Shown here: piece after piece, positions 22,410 through 34,130 of the stretch
Layout: every line of letters starts with the position of its first letter
Numbering within the stretch: position 1 is the first letter of the stretch
Assembly: GCA_029379385.1 (NCBI GenBank)
Contig: CM055612.1
Span: forward strand, 15,252,001-15,316,000
DNA length: 64,000 bases
Source of the DNA: Quillaja saponaria
Lineage: Eukaryota > Streptophyta > Magnoliopsida > Fabales > Quillajaceae
Reading direction: 5' to 3'
Notes under the pieces: generated by a model
What the model saw: only the letters and a program-made list of their open reading frames with translations
Databases searched by the model: none
Told to the model about the DNA's origin: nothing
Made by a program: the position numbers and the translations under genes

Positions 22410-24039
22410 GTGGTATCAAAGGCTATAGTTATTTTAATTAATTATGTATTATTCTTGATTTATATTAATGTTCATAGTATTGAAGCATGCTATAGAATTT
22501 GTACAATTACCTTTTATGAAAAACCTTAAAGAGTTTAAACATTTTAGGGTTTATAGACTTGTTCCAAACCCAAAAATATAAAAATTGGGATTTAGGATTT
22601 TGGAATTGTTTAAATTTAGTAAAATTGAATTTTACAGGGCTCTAGGTTTTGGAATTGTTCCAAACCTTAAAAGATTCAGTTGATAGGGTTTTAAGGATTT
22701 GGAATTGTTCCAAATCCTAAAATTTAGTGAATGGACTACAACCAATTGAAACTACAAGACCCAGACAAAAGCTAAGGCCCCTGGAAGACTATTAAGGCAA
22801 CGCTACCTATGGCCCAAGCCAATGCTCATTCCCTGACATAAGGGCATTTTGGAATTCGTAAAATAAAAGGGATTTTAAATAAAATAGTTAAATTATATTT
22901 TTTAAGTTATTAGTGAAATTTAATTTAAATAGCATGTTGATCCATAAGTAATCAACAATCAAATTATTCTATGTTTTACATTATGAATGTATGACAAGTA
23001 AAATATTTAAAATAAGGGTGATTATAAACCACGCGCGCATTTATGAATGTATGCTTTGCTTTTGGTATTATTGGAAAATAGGGCATGCTTTCTCTGCCTT
23101 ATCTCCTATTCTCTATGTAAATTCCCTTCTCGTCTAACTCCCCTAGAATTTAACTCAAGATTTCAAACAAATTATGTAATAATTGTATAGGTTAGGATTT
23201 AGGATTTAGTTAGATTTGTATTTACTTGTAATTCAAGCTTATGGAGATGAAGACATCAAGACAAAGTGAAGATAAGCAACGTCGTGGGACAACATCAAGT
23301 CTTAGGATATGGTTTTTCTAAGTGTCGAGGAAACCATATGATCCATAATCATCCTCCTATTTTATTATTTTTATGGCTTGTTTATAAGTATATTATATTG
23401 CATGTGATGTATTATAAATTTATGTATGTATACATGCCATAGTGAGACCTTAAGAATCAAACCTCCTTGTAATTAAAGTTTCCTATAAATTATTAAGTAA
23501 CAGAACATGTTGCCTCCCATTATTGTGACAATTAAGAAGTTATATTTACTTCGATTTGTTTGGCCCCATCAAGGTAGTCGTACATTGAACTCAGTTATGA
23601 CATAGAATATTAGGACTTAATTAAAAACAATAATTGTTGGTCTACGTTAGGGCTATCATGTTTTTAAGGCTATGCTTAGGTATCAATTAAATTGATTAAA
23701 TGACAAGAGAATGTCAATCTAAGGACTTGAGAATGATAGTTAATTGATTATTTAAGATTGTTTTAGTTTGTTAAGCCCCCTTAGATCAAAATAAAATAAA
23801 ATAATATCCTAACCCAACTAAGAATATCATGAGATGATATTACAAATCTAATCTAGAAGGTATAAAATAATGGGATATTAAGATTTGATAAAATAATGGG
23901 AATAACCAAATTAAATAAAGAACTTTTAATTTGGTATGTGCATTAAGTAAATATTAACAAGCGCACATTATCTTTATATTTTGGTTGTTAAAATGATGAA
24001 CAATTTATCACTTAAATCAATATTAAATCCAACAAGTTA
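22410..24039 (+). other. Leader and 5' internal region of the copia element
   Basis: Non-coding AT-rich sequence lies between the primer-binding-site-like string at 22411 and the first recognisable gag similarity. Two near-copies of ggttttggaattgttccaaa occur around 22560-22710. No other gene is seen. Confidence 0.45.
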
Positions 24040-24663
24040 ATCGACTCTAACTATTTGGACTGGTACCATAATCTTAAAATTGCTTTGAGATAAGAAAAGA
24101 TATCATATGTCCTAGAGGGAGACATCCCTCAGGCTCCCGTTGAAGGTTCCCCTAATTATGAGGAATATGATTTCGATAATCATCAAAAGCTTTTGGATGA
24201 CAACGAACAAGCAATATGTGTGATGTTGAGTTCTATATCACCAGAAATTCAAAGGCAACATGAGAATATGGATGCTCGCATGAGCATCATGCACTTGCAA
24301 GAGTTGTATGATAAGTAAGACTGAGCTGAAAGGTTTGATGTATCCAAGGAATTGTTCTATTGTAAAATGGCATAAATGTTCACGTACCAATAATGATTGG
24401 ATACATTGAAAAATTGCCCCAAATAGAGGCCATGGACAATGAACTTTCAGTTGACTTGGTCTTATAGTCTTTGCACGAGTTATTTTCTTAGTTTTTTATG
24501 AACTACAACATGAATATAGTTGTTTCACTCGAGTTACTTAACATGTTGAAAACTTTGTAGGGAAATATCAAGAAATATAAAGTCCAAGTGATGCTAATAA
24601 GTGGTTCAAACCTAAGTCAAATGGAAAGAAGAAAAAGCCTAAGAGTTAGACTAAGGCACTAGC
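24040..24663 (+). pseudogene. Copia gag remnant (5' half of gag)
   Basis: A broken frame reads NYLDWYHNLKIALR, then YEEYDFDNHQKLLDDNEQA, QRQHENMDARMSIMHLQELYD and a lysine-rich KKKKPKS. These are the pattern of Ty1-copia capsid (UBN2-type) proteins that precede the CCHC knuckle. Several in-frame stops and frameshifts make it non-functional. Similarity stops at 24663, where a long LTR begins. The expected zinc-knuckle segment appears only at 29596. Confidence 0.7.
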
Positions 24664-24906
24664 TGTAACATCTCCAAAATTAATACCTAAATTAATTATA
24701 GGATAAGTAATTATTTTATGAGTTAACTAAGATTAAAATTTAATTACATATTATTTCATGTATAGGAATAATACATGTACGTATAGTATATGTATAAAAA
24801 ATACATATGTGATACGTATTTGTATAAGAATAGTATATATGTATAAAAATATATATAAATACATGTATGTATATACCTATATATACATGTCTATACGTAT
24901 AAGAAC

Positions 24907-25409
24907 TAGGAGTGTCAACGAGTCGAGCTCGAGCTAAGCAAAGCTCAACTCGGCTCGTCTCACTTTAGGCAAGCTTGAGCTCAACTCGAGCTCGTCTCAA
25001 GCTCGCGAGCAAATATTCAAACTCGGCTCGGCTCGTTAAGGGCTCATGAAGATTTTTTGAAAATTCTAAAAAAGTTTTGTAGGCAAAGAGAGTTGAACCT
25101 AAGACCATTTAGTAAGTATTTGTGCAAATTACCACTAAACCAAGTCACAATTTATGTTAGTTTTTTTTTGTATATAAATAGATTTATTATAAATGTATAT
25201 ATAAATAATAAAAAATTTATTAAATAATATTAAACGAGCTACCTCACGAGCTCACGAGCCGAGCTTTACGAGCTGAGCTTTGAAGGATTGAGCTCGACTC
25301 GTTTTACTATACGAGCTTAAAATAAAGCTCAAGATCGGCTCTTTTAAAAAATTAGCCGAGCTTGATTCGAGCTCTTAACGAGTAGCTCACGAGCTAGTTG
25401 TCACCCCTA
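24907..25409. mobile_element. hAT-type MITE (AGCTCG-rich family), copy 1
   Basis: This 503-bp element has inverted ends TAGGAGTGTCAAC... / ...TTGTCACCCCTA and an 8-bp flanking duplication ATAAGAAC / ATAAGAAT (seven of eight). The interior is crowded with agctcgagctcg-type palindromic hexamers around an AT-rich centre and has no coding potential. A second copy lies at 55636-56158. Confidence 0.8.
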
Positions 25410-25740
25410 ATAAGAATATGGACAAGTGTTGGCATTAGAACAAAGATGGAAAAATGCTACATGGTGGTGTTGGAAGAAAAAGAGAAAATAATAAAATATA
25501 GGTTTCTTGCTAGAAAAGGAAATGTGATGAATTAGGTGTAAGAAAAAGATTAAGTGTGACCAATTGTAATAAATGAAAGGAGAAGGAGAATAAGTGTGGC
25601 AACTTGCAATTAATAAAGGGGCTTAGTTGTAAGAGGGAGGAAAAAGGGTGTAAAAATTGTAATAATTAAGGGGACATAAGGTGACAAGTAATAATTAACA
25701 TAGAAAGATTGCTAGAAAAGTGGAAGGTAAGGAAAACACT

Positions 25741-26000
25741 AGGTGTCCATGAAATAATTAAGTAGGGCATGTGTAGAGAATTAAGGAAAAAAGGTGTCCA
25801 TGAAATAACTAAGTAGGATATGTGTAGAAAATTAAGGGAACAAGGTGTCCATGAAATAATTAAGTAGGACATTTGTAGGAAATTAAGGCGACAATGTGTC
25901 CATGAAATGATTATGGTGAATATGTGTAGAGATTTAAGGAAGCAAAGTGTACATGGTATGATTAATAAGACATGTGTAGAGCTTTAAGGTAACTAGGTGA
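25741..26000. repeat. 51-bp tandem repeat, about five units
   Basis: Units begin with aggtgtccatgaaata at 25741, 25792, 25843, about 25894 and about 25945, each followed by a tagg-catgtgtagagaattaagg-type block. Later units are more divergent. Confidence 0.75.
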
Positions 26001-26639
26001 CTTACTAATAATTAAATAATCTAAACTAGGGGATAAGAGGAAGACAAGTTTTAGGAAGAAAGAACACATGTTAATTTAGAGAATAACAAGTAGGTGATTG
26101 TAATTTTAGAGAACTAAAAGGGTAAAATAGGAAACGAAACTTTCTCCTAAATCTTGGCCATGCATTATAAATAGGAGGGGGATGGTGACAAAAAATGCAT
26201 ATGCAAGATAAAGTGTACACAAAAGTAAGAGAAAATGAGAGAAAAAGTGAGGAAGTAGAGAAAAATTAAGAAAACAAAGAAAGTGAGAGAAATAGTAAGA
26301 AATAAAGGAAAAAGGCAAACCATGAGCTTAGAAGGAGAAGGAGAAAACCAAGAGGAAAAAGAAAGGATGAGGCGTAGAAAGAAAGAAAGAAAGAAAAACA
26401 AACATTAAGGGTATTAGGCAAGTATTCATGCATTCCTTTGTTTTGAAAGCTACTTCCTTGTTACTCTTATATTCTTCAAGCTACTCTTACATCCTTCATG
26501 TATATGAAATGGCATGTTTTATGAGAAAATGAGTTATGTGTAACCAAAGAAAATGAAAGGTGTGAAATTTGCATGGTTTTAGCACTTGTAGTCTATCTTG
26601 ACATTATGTTGCTGAAACTATAGAATATATCCTATCTAG

Positions 26640-26935
26640 AGATGGTACAATAAAGTACCAAATTTTTTGCAGGGCGATATCTCATAGGATGACACTAAGA
26701 TGTGTCATAAGTCTTGAAATGCGATGTCTTATGAGATAGTACAATAATGTGCCATAAGTCTAGAGACGATGTCTCTTGGAATGGATCCATATTTAGAAGA
26801 GGTGGTACAATGATGTGTTGAAAGTTTTGCAAGGCGATGTCTCATGAAATGGCACTGAGATGTGCCATAAGTCTTGAAATGTGATGTCTTATAAGATGGT
26901 ACAATAACGTGCCATAAGTCTAAAGACAATACCTT
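26640..26935. repeat. Imperfect tandem repeat, about 165-bp period
   Basis: Two higher-order units (about 26640-26800 and 26805-26935) each contain gatggtacaata, gcgatgtctcat, gatgtg-cataagtcttgaaat and gtgccataagtcta. Sub-repeats with an atgtct or gtgccataag core lie within each unit. Confidence 0.65.
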
Positions 26936-28446
26936 GATTTACATATTGGCAAGAAAGGTCTACAATAGAAAATAAGAAAAATGAATTCCTTTTAGGAAAC
27001 TTTGAGGAAATGAGGAAAAAGACTAATTTGCATTGCATATTCCTATATTTCTAAAACTGTCATCAAGAATCATTCGTTGTCATGTATGAATACTTGTTGA
27101 GGTTCGACTCACTTTTCTTCATCTTGATGTGTAGATTAATTAGTACCATGGATGTGTATTATTTTCCTTGGAGAAAGACATGATCTATGTAATGGGAAAA
27201 GATGGCAAGTGGACCTTGTTTGAAAAAAACATAGAAGTACTTGTGTTGAAATACAATTATGTAGTACGGGATTGCTTTTGTATAAAGTTGTAATGTGTTC
27301 TTAACAAAATTACTTAGTAATTTTATTAATATTGTAAGGAAGTCTATTATGACTAAAATTGGCTCTTGTATAAGTAATAGTTTACAAATTGTATCTTTAG
27401 AAATATTAATTCACTATTCACAAGTTAAATTTCTCAAATAAATCTTGGTTAATTGAAGATTAAATTAATAGAGTAACATGGATTTAAAGTCAATTGGAAG
27501 AAAAGATAAAAATCTAAAATGAGGAATATAAGATTACTAATCATGGTCATATGGTGTAAAGAGAAATAAGAGGAATGTCTAAAAAAAATTATACAAGTAT
27601 CACTGTAAGAAGGAAATAAAGATATAGAAAATACAAGTGACAAAAGTATTATTGATTAAATTGGCTTCAGAGTTTCTTAGTAGATTAAGTAAGGGATTAA
27701 GGAAAGAGGGTGTTACACTGGGGATATAAAAAAGGACAACACTACAAGAAATGGCTTTATCTGTGTCTGTCCCAGGCAGACGAAGATGTTGCAAAAACAA
27801 ACGAAGTTGCTTATCTGTATCTAGACACAGAAAAGCAAATGCAATAACTTTAGACTCGGATAAATTTTTTTGTGTCTACATAGATGTAAAAGATTATCTA
27901 TGTTTGTATAGTAGCGTCTTGCTAACAGACATAAAATTTGGACGCCTAAAATTTTTGGCCACTTATTAAAGTCTGACGTAAACATGCAGAAGCAATATGT
28001 CTGAGTCTACATTCTAGATGCAAAAAATACATGCACACCTAATTTTAAATTTATAATTTTGTGTCTACATGTGGCAGACACAGATACTCTAACTTATGGA
28101 CGAATATGGAATAAATATTGTGTTTTTATTATTTTGCTTTTATGTAGTTTGTAATCTTGTACTTGTAAATACCTGTATATTTATTTATAAATTTCAAATT
28201 TCATATAAATTAAAAAAATTTATACAAAATTCATCATATGTAAGATTAAAATTATTTACAAATATTGTAGAAAAAACCAATATCTCATAATCCTAACTTA
28301 TCTACGATGTCTCGAGTTTGCTCGTTACATATCTTGACTGAAATGCAAAGGCATAAATGTAGGATGAGGTACAACCTAAAATAATCAAAATAAATAAGTT
28401 CTAAGTAGTTATATTTAACCTAATTTAATATGTATATAAGTTAAAA

Positions 28447-29250
28447 CTGTAACATTGTTCTAATATTCTAATCGTTGATCTAAATGACATTATGTTTCTT
28501 CCTAAAGGTCTTATTTATCCCAAGGGTTGTGCCAGTACTCTAGGAATTCAAAACGAACTTGTGTTTAATCGTTTTGCCCCTAAACCCAGAGTTACAAAGG
28601 TTTTGCTTTCAAGCTGTAACATTGTCTTAATATCCTAATCGTTGATCCAAATAATATTTTGTTTATTCTTATAGATCTTATTCTTCCTCAAGGTCATATC
28701 GATACTCCCGGAATCTAAAATGAATTGCCACCAGAACCCAAAGTTGCAAAGGTTTTGTCTTGAAACTGTAACATTGTTTTAATATTCTAATCGTTAATCC
28801 AAATGACATTATGTTTCTTCTTATAGGTCTTATTCGTCCCTATGGTTGTGTCGATACTCCTAGAATCCAAAATGGATTTATGTTTGACCATTTTGACCCC
28901 CAAACCCAAAGTTACAAAGATTTTGCCTTGAAACTGTAACATTGTCCTAGTATCCTAACCGTTGATCCAAATAACATTTTGTTTCTTTCTACAGGTCTTA
29001 TTCATCCTTACGAATGTGCTAGTACTCCTGAAATTCAAAACAGACTTATGTTTGACCGTTTATCCCCCAAACCCAGAGTTACAAAGGTTTTGCCTTGAAA
29101 CTGTAACATTATCCTAAAATCCTAGCTGCCGATAAATGGCATTCCGTTTCTTCCTATAGGTCTTATTCGTTCATACGGTCATGCCGGTATTCTTGAAATC
29201 TAAAACAGAATTGTGCTTTACCTTTTTTTGCCAAACCCAAAGGTAAACAT
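28447..29250. repeat. Tandem array, about 167-bp period, five units (left arm)
   Basis: Units begin with ctgtaacattgt at 28447, 28614, 28766, 28934 and 29101. Each continues with cctaa-cgttgatccaaat, gtttctt-ctataggtctta and a cctagaatccaaaa-type block. The second arm at 33352-34130 belongs to the same family. Confidence 0.85.
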
Positions 29251-29484
29251 TTATAGTATAACTTGAGAATAAAAATACTACTTAAGAATCACATAATAAC
29301 AATAAAATTAAAAGAATCTTTACCTGAGGATTGATTGAGTAATATATGTACCTGAAACAACAAGTTATATGATTATATTAGTTACTTATAAAATGAATAA
29401 CAAAAGGAGCTAGTAAATAACATTGTCTTAATTAAGATATGAACTACAGATGAACATACTTGCATATTTATAGGTAAAAAACTA

Positions 29485-29593
29485 CTAATTCTCATTATTT
29501 TCATCGATAAACTCTTTCTCTTCATTATAGTCTTCTTCATCAACTGAGAAGGTTTCATCGTCATTAATAAAGTCATCATTAACAATTACCCTA
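29485..29593 (-). pseudogene. Acidic C-terminal tail, possibly of a CACTA transposase
   Basis: In one minus-strand frame the sequence reads NDDFINDDETFSVDEEDYN followed by EEKEFIDENNEN and a stop at 29487-29485. Aspartate/glutamate-rich tails close many plant CACTA TNP2/TNPD-type proteins. The frame cannot be followed further because copia sequence begins at about 29594. Identification rests on composition and on its position inside a CACTA element. Confidence 0.35.
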
Positions 29594-29595
29594 GC

Positions 29596-30124
29596 ACATG
29601 TTTCCATTGTGGAAAGAAGGCCATTAGAAAAAGAATTGCATAGCACACTTGAGTACGTTGAAAGACAAAAGACTTGGTGAAGCCTCTATCTCGATTATAT
29701 TTGTGATTAAGGTTTACTGATGAGTATCCTCAATATAAACATTAAGAAACCCAAATTAGATAGTCTAAAATCAACATATTATGGCATTGTAGACTAGGTC
29801 ACATAAATGAGACTAAGATTAATAGATTACACTAAGGTTGATATCTAGATCCATTTGATTATGAAACACGAAAGATAACCAAGAAACCTTTCAAATGTAG
29901 AGGGTCACGTGCTACTGAGTTACCAAAACTCATACACTCTAATGTTTGTGGACTAATGTCTATACACACTAGAGGTAGATATTCCTAATTTGTAATATTT
30001 ACTATCGATAAGTCTAGGTAAAGGTATGAGTATTTTATGATCTAAAAGTCTGAATCCTTTGAAAAGTTTAAAGAATTTAGGAATTAAGTTGATAAACAAA
30101 CTGGTAAAAGTATTAAGACACTTA
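29596..30124 (+). pseudogene. Copia gag zinc knuckle and integrase N-terminal remnant
   Basis: It opens with a CCHC-type knuckle (CFHCGKKGH-RKRNC; the residue after H is a stop). It continues through a degenerate GAG-pre-integrase region (LWHCRLGHINETKINRLHK near 29785) and integrase start (TKKPFKC, then HSNVCGLMSIHTRGRYS and SESFEKFKEFRN). Multiple stops are present. It ends at a TIR element inserted at 30125. Confidence 0.7.
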
Positions 30125-31089
30125 GGGCTAGTTTAGTAGGCACGAGTGAATATTTCACTCCATGTATGATTCCATAAAATGAAAATTCTTTTGTTTGGTA
30201 CATATTTAAGCTCAAAATGCTCACTCTATTCCTATTATTTTATTTCATAAAAGTAAGAATCCTTAAACACACCTAAAGCTAGTTTGGTATGCTAGAATAA
30301 TTTTGCAAAATTGGAATAAGAAAGGGAGCGAGCATTCCATTCTATTGTTTGGTAGGGTTGGATTTTATTCTATTTATTTATTTTCCATGCAGTTTTTTGA
30401 CATGAAATAATATAAAAAATTATGATAAAATGACAAAAATACCCCTCAATAGATAAAATAATAAAAATATAATATAATTTATGAAATATATATACATTTC
30501 TTAATTTTTTTAATTAATTTGTTAAAAGATTATATATTAATTAATTATTATTACTTAAATTTATTTATTTTTCATTTATTATTTTTCTTTTTATTTTTTT
30601 ATTTATATTAATATTTTATTTTAAAATTACTTAACTAATTTATTTATTTAACATTGATTATTTAATGATATGAAGGGTATTTTTGTCATTGACTTAAATA
30701 AATAAATTTATTATTATTTTTATATTTTATATTATTTTATATTATTTAATGTGATATGAAAGGTATTTTTCTATTTGACTAAATTAAATATATTTAATTT
30801 ATTTACTTATAATATTATTATTTTATTAATATTCAACTTTTTATTTAATTATTTATTTTATGTGATAGAATATTTCTTTTGTCATTTAACTGAACTAAAT
30901 CGATTCCATAGAGATAGGAATGAGCAATCTCACCACCTAGATGGATTTGAAGATTCCTACTTCTATGAAATAAAATGGCTAAAATAGAATGAGTATTTTG
31001 AGGCTAAAAACATACCAAACGAAAAAATGTTCATTCCATGGAATCATTCATGGAATAAAATGGTCATTCCTGCATACCAAACTAGTCCC
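30125..31089. mobile_element. PIF/Harbinger-like non-autonomous TIR element, composite
   Basis: The left end GGGCTAGTTTAGTAGGCACG pairs with the right end, whose reverse complement is GGGACTAGTTTGGTATGCAG; the inverted similarity runs for well over 100 bp. A second left-like end (GCTAGTTTGGTATGCTAGAA) starts at about 30287, so two related copies are probably nested. The interior is AT-rich and non-coding. The left flank is TTA, the usual target, but the right flank is AAG. Confidence 0.6.
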
Positions 31090-31209
31090 AAGGGGGTGGG
31101 ATTCCTCATTCCTATTTCTATTTAATAAATTTGTTAAATGAAAAAAATATCCTTTTCACACATAAAATAAATAATTAATTAAAAAATTGTACATTAATAA
31201 AACAACAAT

Positions 31210-32178
31210 ACTCAACTCAACTAAGCCTTAAAATCCCAAACTAGTTGGAGTCGGCTATATGAATCCTTCTCCTCCATTCGCACAGCCATATCTTTCTCGA
31301 TGACTGCCCCCAATGTAAATTTTGGTCTCCCCTTACCCTGTCTAATACCTGGCACCTGAACCAAGTTACCTTGCTTAACTACTGTGTCCATTGGCCGACG
31401 TAGGATATGTCCAAACCAACGTAGGTGATTCTCCCTCATTTTTTCCTCAAATGTGCTACTTCCACCTTCTTACGAATCTCCTCATTCCTTATTATATCCT
31501 TTCTTGTATATCCTGTCATCCATCTTAACATTCTCATTTCGGCTACTCCTATCTTATGCGAATGTTGCTTCTTAATTGCTAACATTCAGTATCATACAGC
31601 ATAGCTAGTCTCACTGTCGACTTATAAAATTATCCTTTCAATCTATTCGGGATTTTAGGATCACATAAAACTCCCGAAGCACTCCGCCACTTCACCCACC
31701 CTGTCTTGATCCTATGGTTTACATCATGCTTAATTGCACAATATTTTTGTATAAATGACCATAAATACTTAAACACATTCTTTGTAGGGATTGTCTGACA
31801 GTCTAAAATTATTTCATTCGGGCCTCCTCTAGCTAGTTTCACTGAAATCGAACTCCATATATTAAGTTTTTGTCCGACTTAATCTAAGGCCTTTAGATTC
31901 TAACGCATTCCTCCACATTTCTGGTTTAGAATTTAAGCATTCCCTAGTTTCTTCTACCAACACGATATCATAGGCAAACAACATGCACCATGGAGCCCTA
32001 TCTTGAATATTATGGGAAAGTTCATCCATGACTAAAGCAAATAGGTAAGGACTTAAGGATGAACCTTTGTGAATACCTATCGTGTTCGGGAACTCTCCAG
32101 TCATACCATCTACAGTCCGCACCCTAGTCATTTCTCCCTTATACATATCTTTAATAACTTCTACATATCTTTTACTTG
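31210..32178 (-). mobile_element. 5'-truncated RTE-clade LINE, copy 1
   Basis: Reverse-transcriptase pieces on the minus strand include [33 protein letters not shown] and [19 protein letters not shown], followed by the C-terminal RWFGHILRRP. The family's FADD catalytic box reads FAYD here, so the enzyme would be dead even without the truncation and frameshifts. The 3' tail on the minus strand ends in the TTGAGTTGAG type typical of plant RTE elements. The flanks share CAACAAT (31203-31209 and 32179-32185), a probable target duplication. It interrupts copia coding sequence. Confidence 0.75.
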
Positions 32179-32841
32179 CAACAATTACATATCATAATTA
32201 TGAGATATGGAAAATGGATGTAAAAATTGATTTCCTTAATGGTTATTTAAGGGAAGATGTATATATAACACAACCTGAGGGTTTTGAATCCAAAAGCCAT
32301 CATAATAAAGTATCCAAGCTACAGAAGTCCATTTATCGACTTAAACAAGCTTTAAGAAGCTAGAACATTCTCTTTGATGAAACCATAAAAGGTTATGACT
32401 TCATTCAAAATGAAGATGAACCGTGTACAAGTTTAGTGGGAGTACAATAACATTCTTGGTACTGTGTGTAGATGACATATTCCTAATAGATAATGATGTA
32501 CCTACGTTGCAATAGGTTAAACTATGGTTATCTGAGAATTTCTCCATGAAAGATATAAGGAAGAAACTTATATACTAAGTATTAGGATATATAGAGATAG
32601 ATCCAAAAGGTTACTTGGATTATCACAATCCACATGTAATGATAAAATGCTTCAGAGGTTTTGCATGGATAGGTCAAAGAAAGGGTTTTTGCCCATGTCA
32701 CAAGGTGTGCATCTTTCTAAAAGTATGTCTCTAAGATAGAATTAGGAAGAGTACGTATGAATGAAATATCATATGCTTCCTCTATATGTTGAATCATGTA
32801 TGCCATGTTATGTTCGCACCAGACGTATCATATACTTTCAG
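32179..32841 (+). pseudogene. Copia reverse transcriptase remnant
   Basis: Recognisable segments are YEIWKMDVKIDFLNGYL, EDVYITQPEGFE, SKLQKSIYRLKQALRS, LVLCVDDIFLIDND (the YVDD-type box, here CVDD) and, further on, IMYAMLC. Frameshifts and stops interrupt it. Similarity ends abruptly where the internal part of the LTR begins at about 32842, so RNase H has been lost. Confidence 0.75.
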
Positions 32842-33351
32842 AAAAGTGAATGAAATAAAAGTGACATTCGGCCTTTGATAGAAACTAGTGAGCAAGAAGA
32901 GTTCTTGACTTACTTATCCCTTAGCTGTGACATTAAGCCTTGAAGCAAAGGGGTTTTTGCTTTAAGGTCAATCCTCCATTGACGATTCAACCAAGTGGAA
33001 GCATGTATCCTAAGGGTGAATCAATTCCTTGCAATCTTTTACGAAAAGGTAAAGGGTTTTTAATCAATCAATTGTGTAAACTATTTTATTAAAGTCTTAT
33101 TCATTTGAATAGCTTACTAATCATTAGTCATACTTTATGTTTGATTAGGAGAATCATTTTGACAATTTGTGGAGGAACTCTAAGCATCCATGCAAAATAA
33201 TTCAAACTAGCTGTGTGAGGAAAGTTTAAAGAGGTTAGCTTTAATCTTTAGCTTTCTTTATATATAGTTAATTGAATACCTATGTTGGTTTGGAAAAACT
33301 TTAATTTCAGTGCATATGCATACGATGCATGACCCTTTATATTTCCCAACA
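32842..33351 (+). repeat. Partial 3' LTR of the decayed copia element
   Basis: It matches the last part of the LTR at 20862-22409 (attcggcctttgatag, gattcaaccaagtggaagc, tttgtggaggaactc) and ends TTTCCCAACA at 33351. The first roughly 1 kb of LTR is missing. A tandem-array unit (tggaatccaaataggat) starts immediately after. Confidence 0.75.
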
Positions 33352-34130
33352 TGGAATCCAAATAGGATACTTGACCTTTTTCCCCCCGAACCCAATTTTA
33401 CAAAATTTTTGCCTTGAAACACTAATTTGGGCATAATATCCTAACCGTTGATCCAAATAGATTTGTATTTTTTTCTATAGTTCTTATTAGTCCCTACGGT
33501 CGTGCCAGTACTCTTAGAACCCGAAAAGGACTTGTACTTGTCCACCTTGCCCCCCCGATACCCACTTTTACAAAGTTTTTGCCTTGAACTCTAACTTAGG
33601 CATAATATTATAATCGTTAACCAGATAGATTTTAGTTTCTTTTTACATGTCTTATTTATCCCCATAGTCATGACAATACTCCTAGAATCCAAAAAGGGCT
33701 TGTATTTGATCATTTTGGCTCTTGATACCAAATATTACGAAGTTTTTTTTCTTGAAACTCCAACTTGGGCAGCATAATAACCTAACGTTGATCCAAATGG
33801 ATTTTTGTTTCTTCTTATTGGTTTTATTCGTCCCTACTAGGGGTGGCATCCAAATCAAATAATTCGGATTCGAATTCAAATTTTACTTAATATCTGAGTT
33901 TGAATTACTATTAGAAATAATGTTTTTTTTTTAAAAAAAAAATTGCATAAAATATTTTTTTAATTTTTTTTAATGAAAATACACTAAATTTTTTAATATT
34001 TGAATTCGAATGTTTGGAATTTGAATTTGAGTATTGGAATTTTTATTTGAATAATGCCCTATTTGAAACTATTCAATTCAAATTTCATCTCTAGTCTCCA
34101 CAATCGTGCTAGTATTACTAGCATCAACTA
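33352..34130. repeat. Tandem array of the 167-bp family (right arm), interrupted by a MITE
   Basis: Three to four diverged units carry tcctaaccgttgatccaaat, cttatt-gtccctacggtcgtg and ttgccttgaa blocks like those at 28447-29250. An hAT MITE (33838-34093) splits the last unit; the phrase aatcgtgctagtatt resumes at 34102. Confidence 0.75.
33838..34093. mobile_element. Small hAT-type MITE
   Basis: This 256-bp element starts TAGGGGTGGCATCCAAATC and ends AATTTCATCTCTA. Flanking octamers gtccctac and gtctccac match at six of eight positions. The interior is palindromic-like (ggattcgaattcaaat ... gaatttgaatttgag), AT-rich and non-coding. Confidence 0.7.

Larger units (their letters stand above)
24664..27717 (+). 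mobile_element. Candidate solo LTR of a gypsy-type element, with nested MITE
   Basis: The ends are TGTAACATCTCC... and ...AGGGTGTTACA, the usual form of plant Ty3-gypsy LTRs (TGTAAC...GTTACA). Flanking pentamers are ctagc and ctggg (three of five match). A TATA-like tataaatagg lies at about 26165. There is no coding sequence. Tandem repeats (25741-26000 and 26640-26935) and an hAT MITE (24907-25409) lie inside. Orientation is taken from the TATA motif and is uncertain. No internal domain of the parent element was found. Confidence 0.5.

Noticed and set aside
22411..22423. tRNA-like string tggtatcaaaggc
   Set aside because: It is a retrotransposon primer-binding site next to an LTR; no cloverleaf or tRNA body follows.
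28447..29250. Regular repeat array considered as a CRISPR
   Set aside because: The units are 167 bp, similar throughout their length, without short repeats and unique spacers, and lie in a plant transposon.
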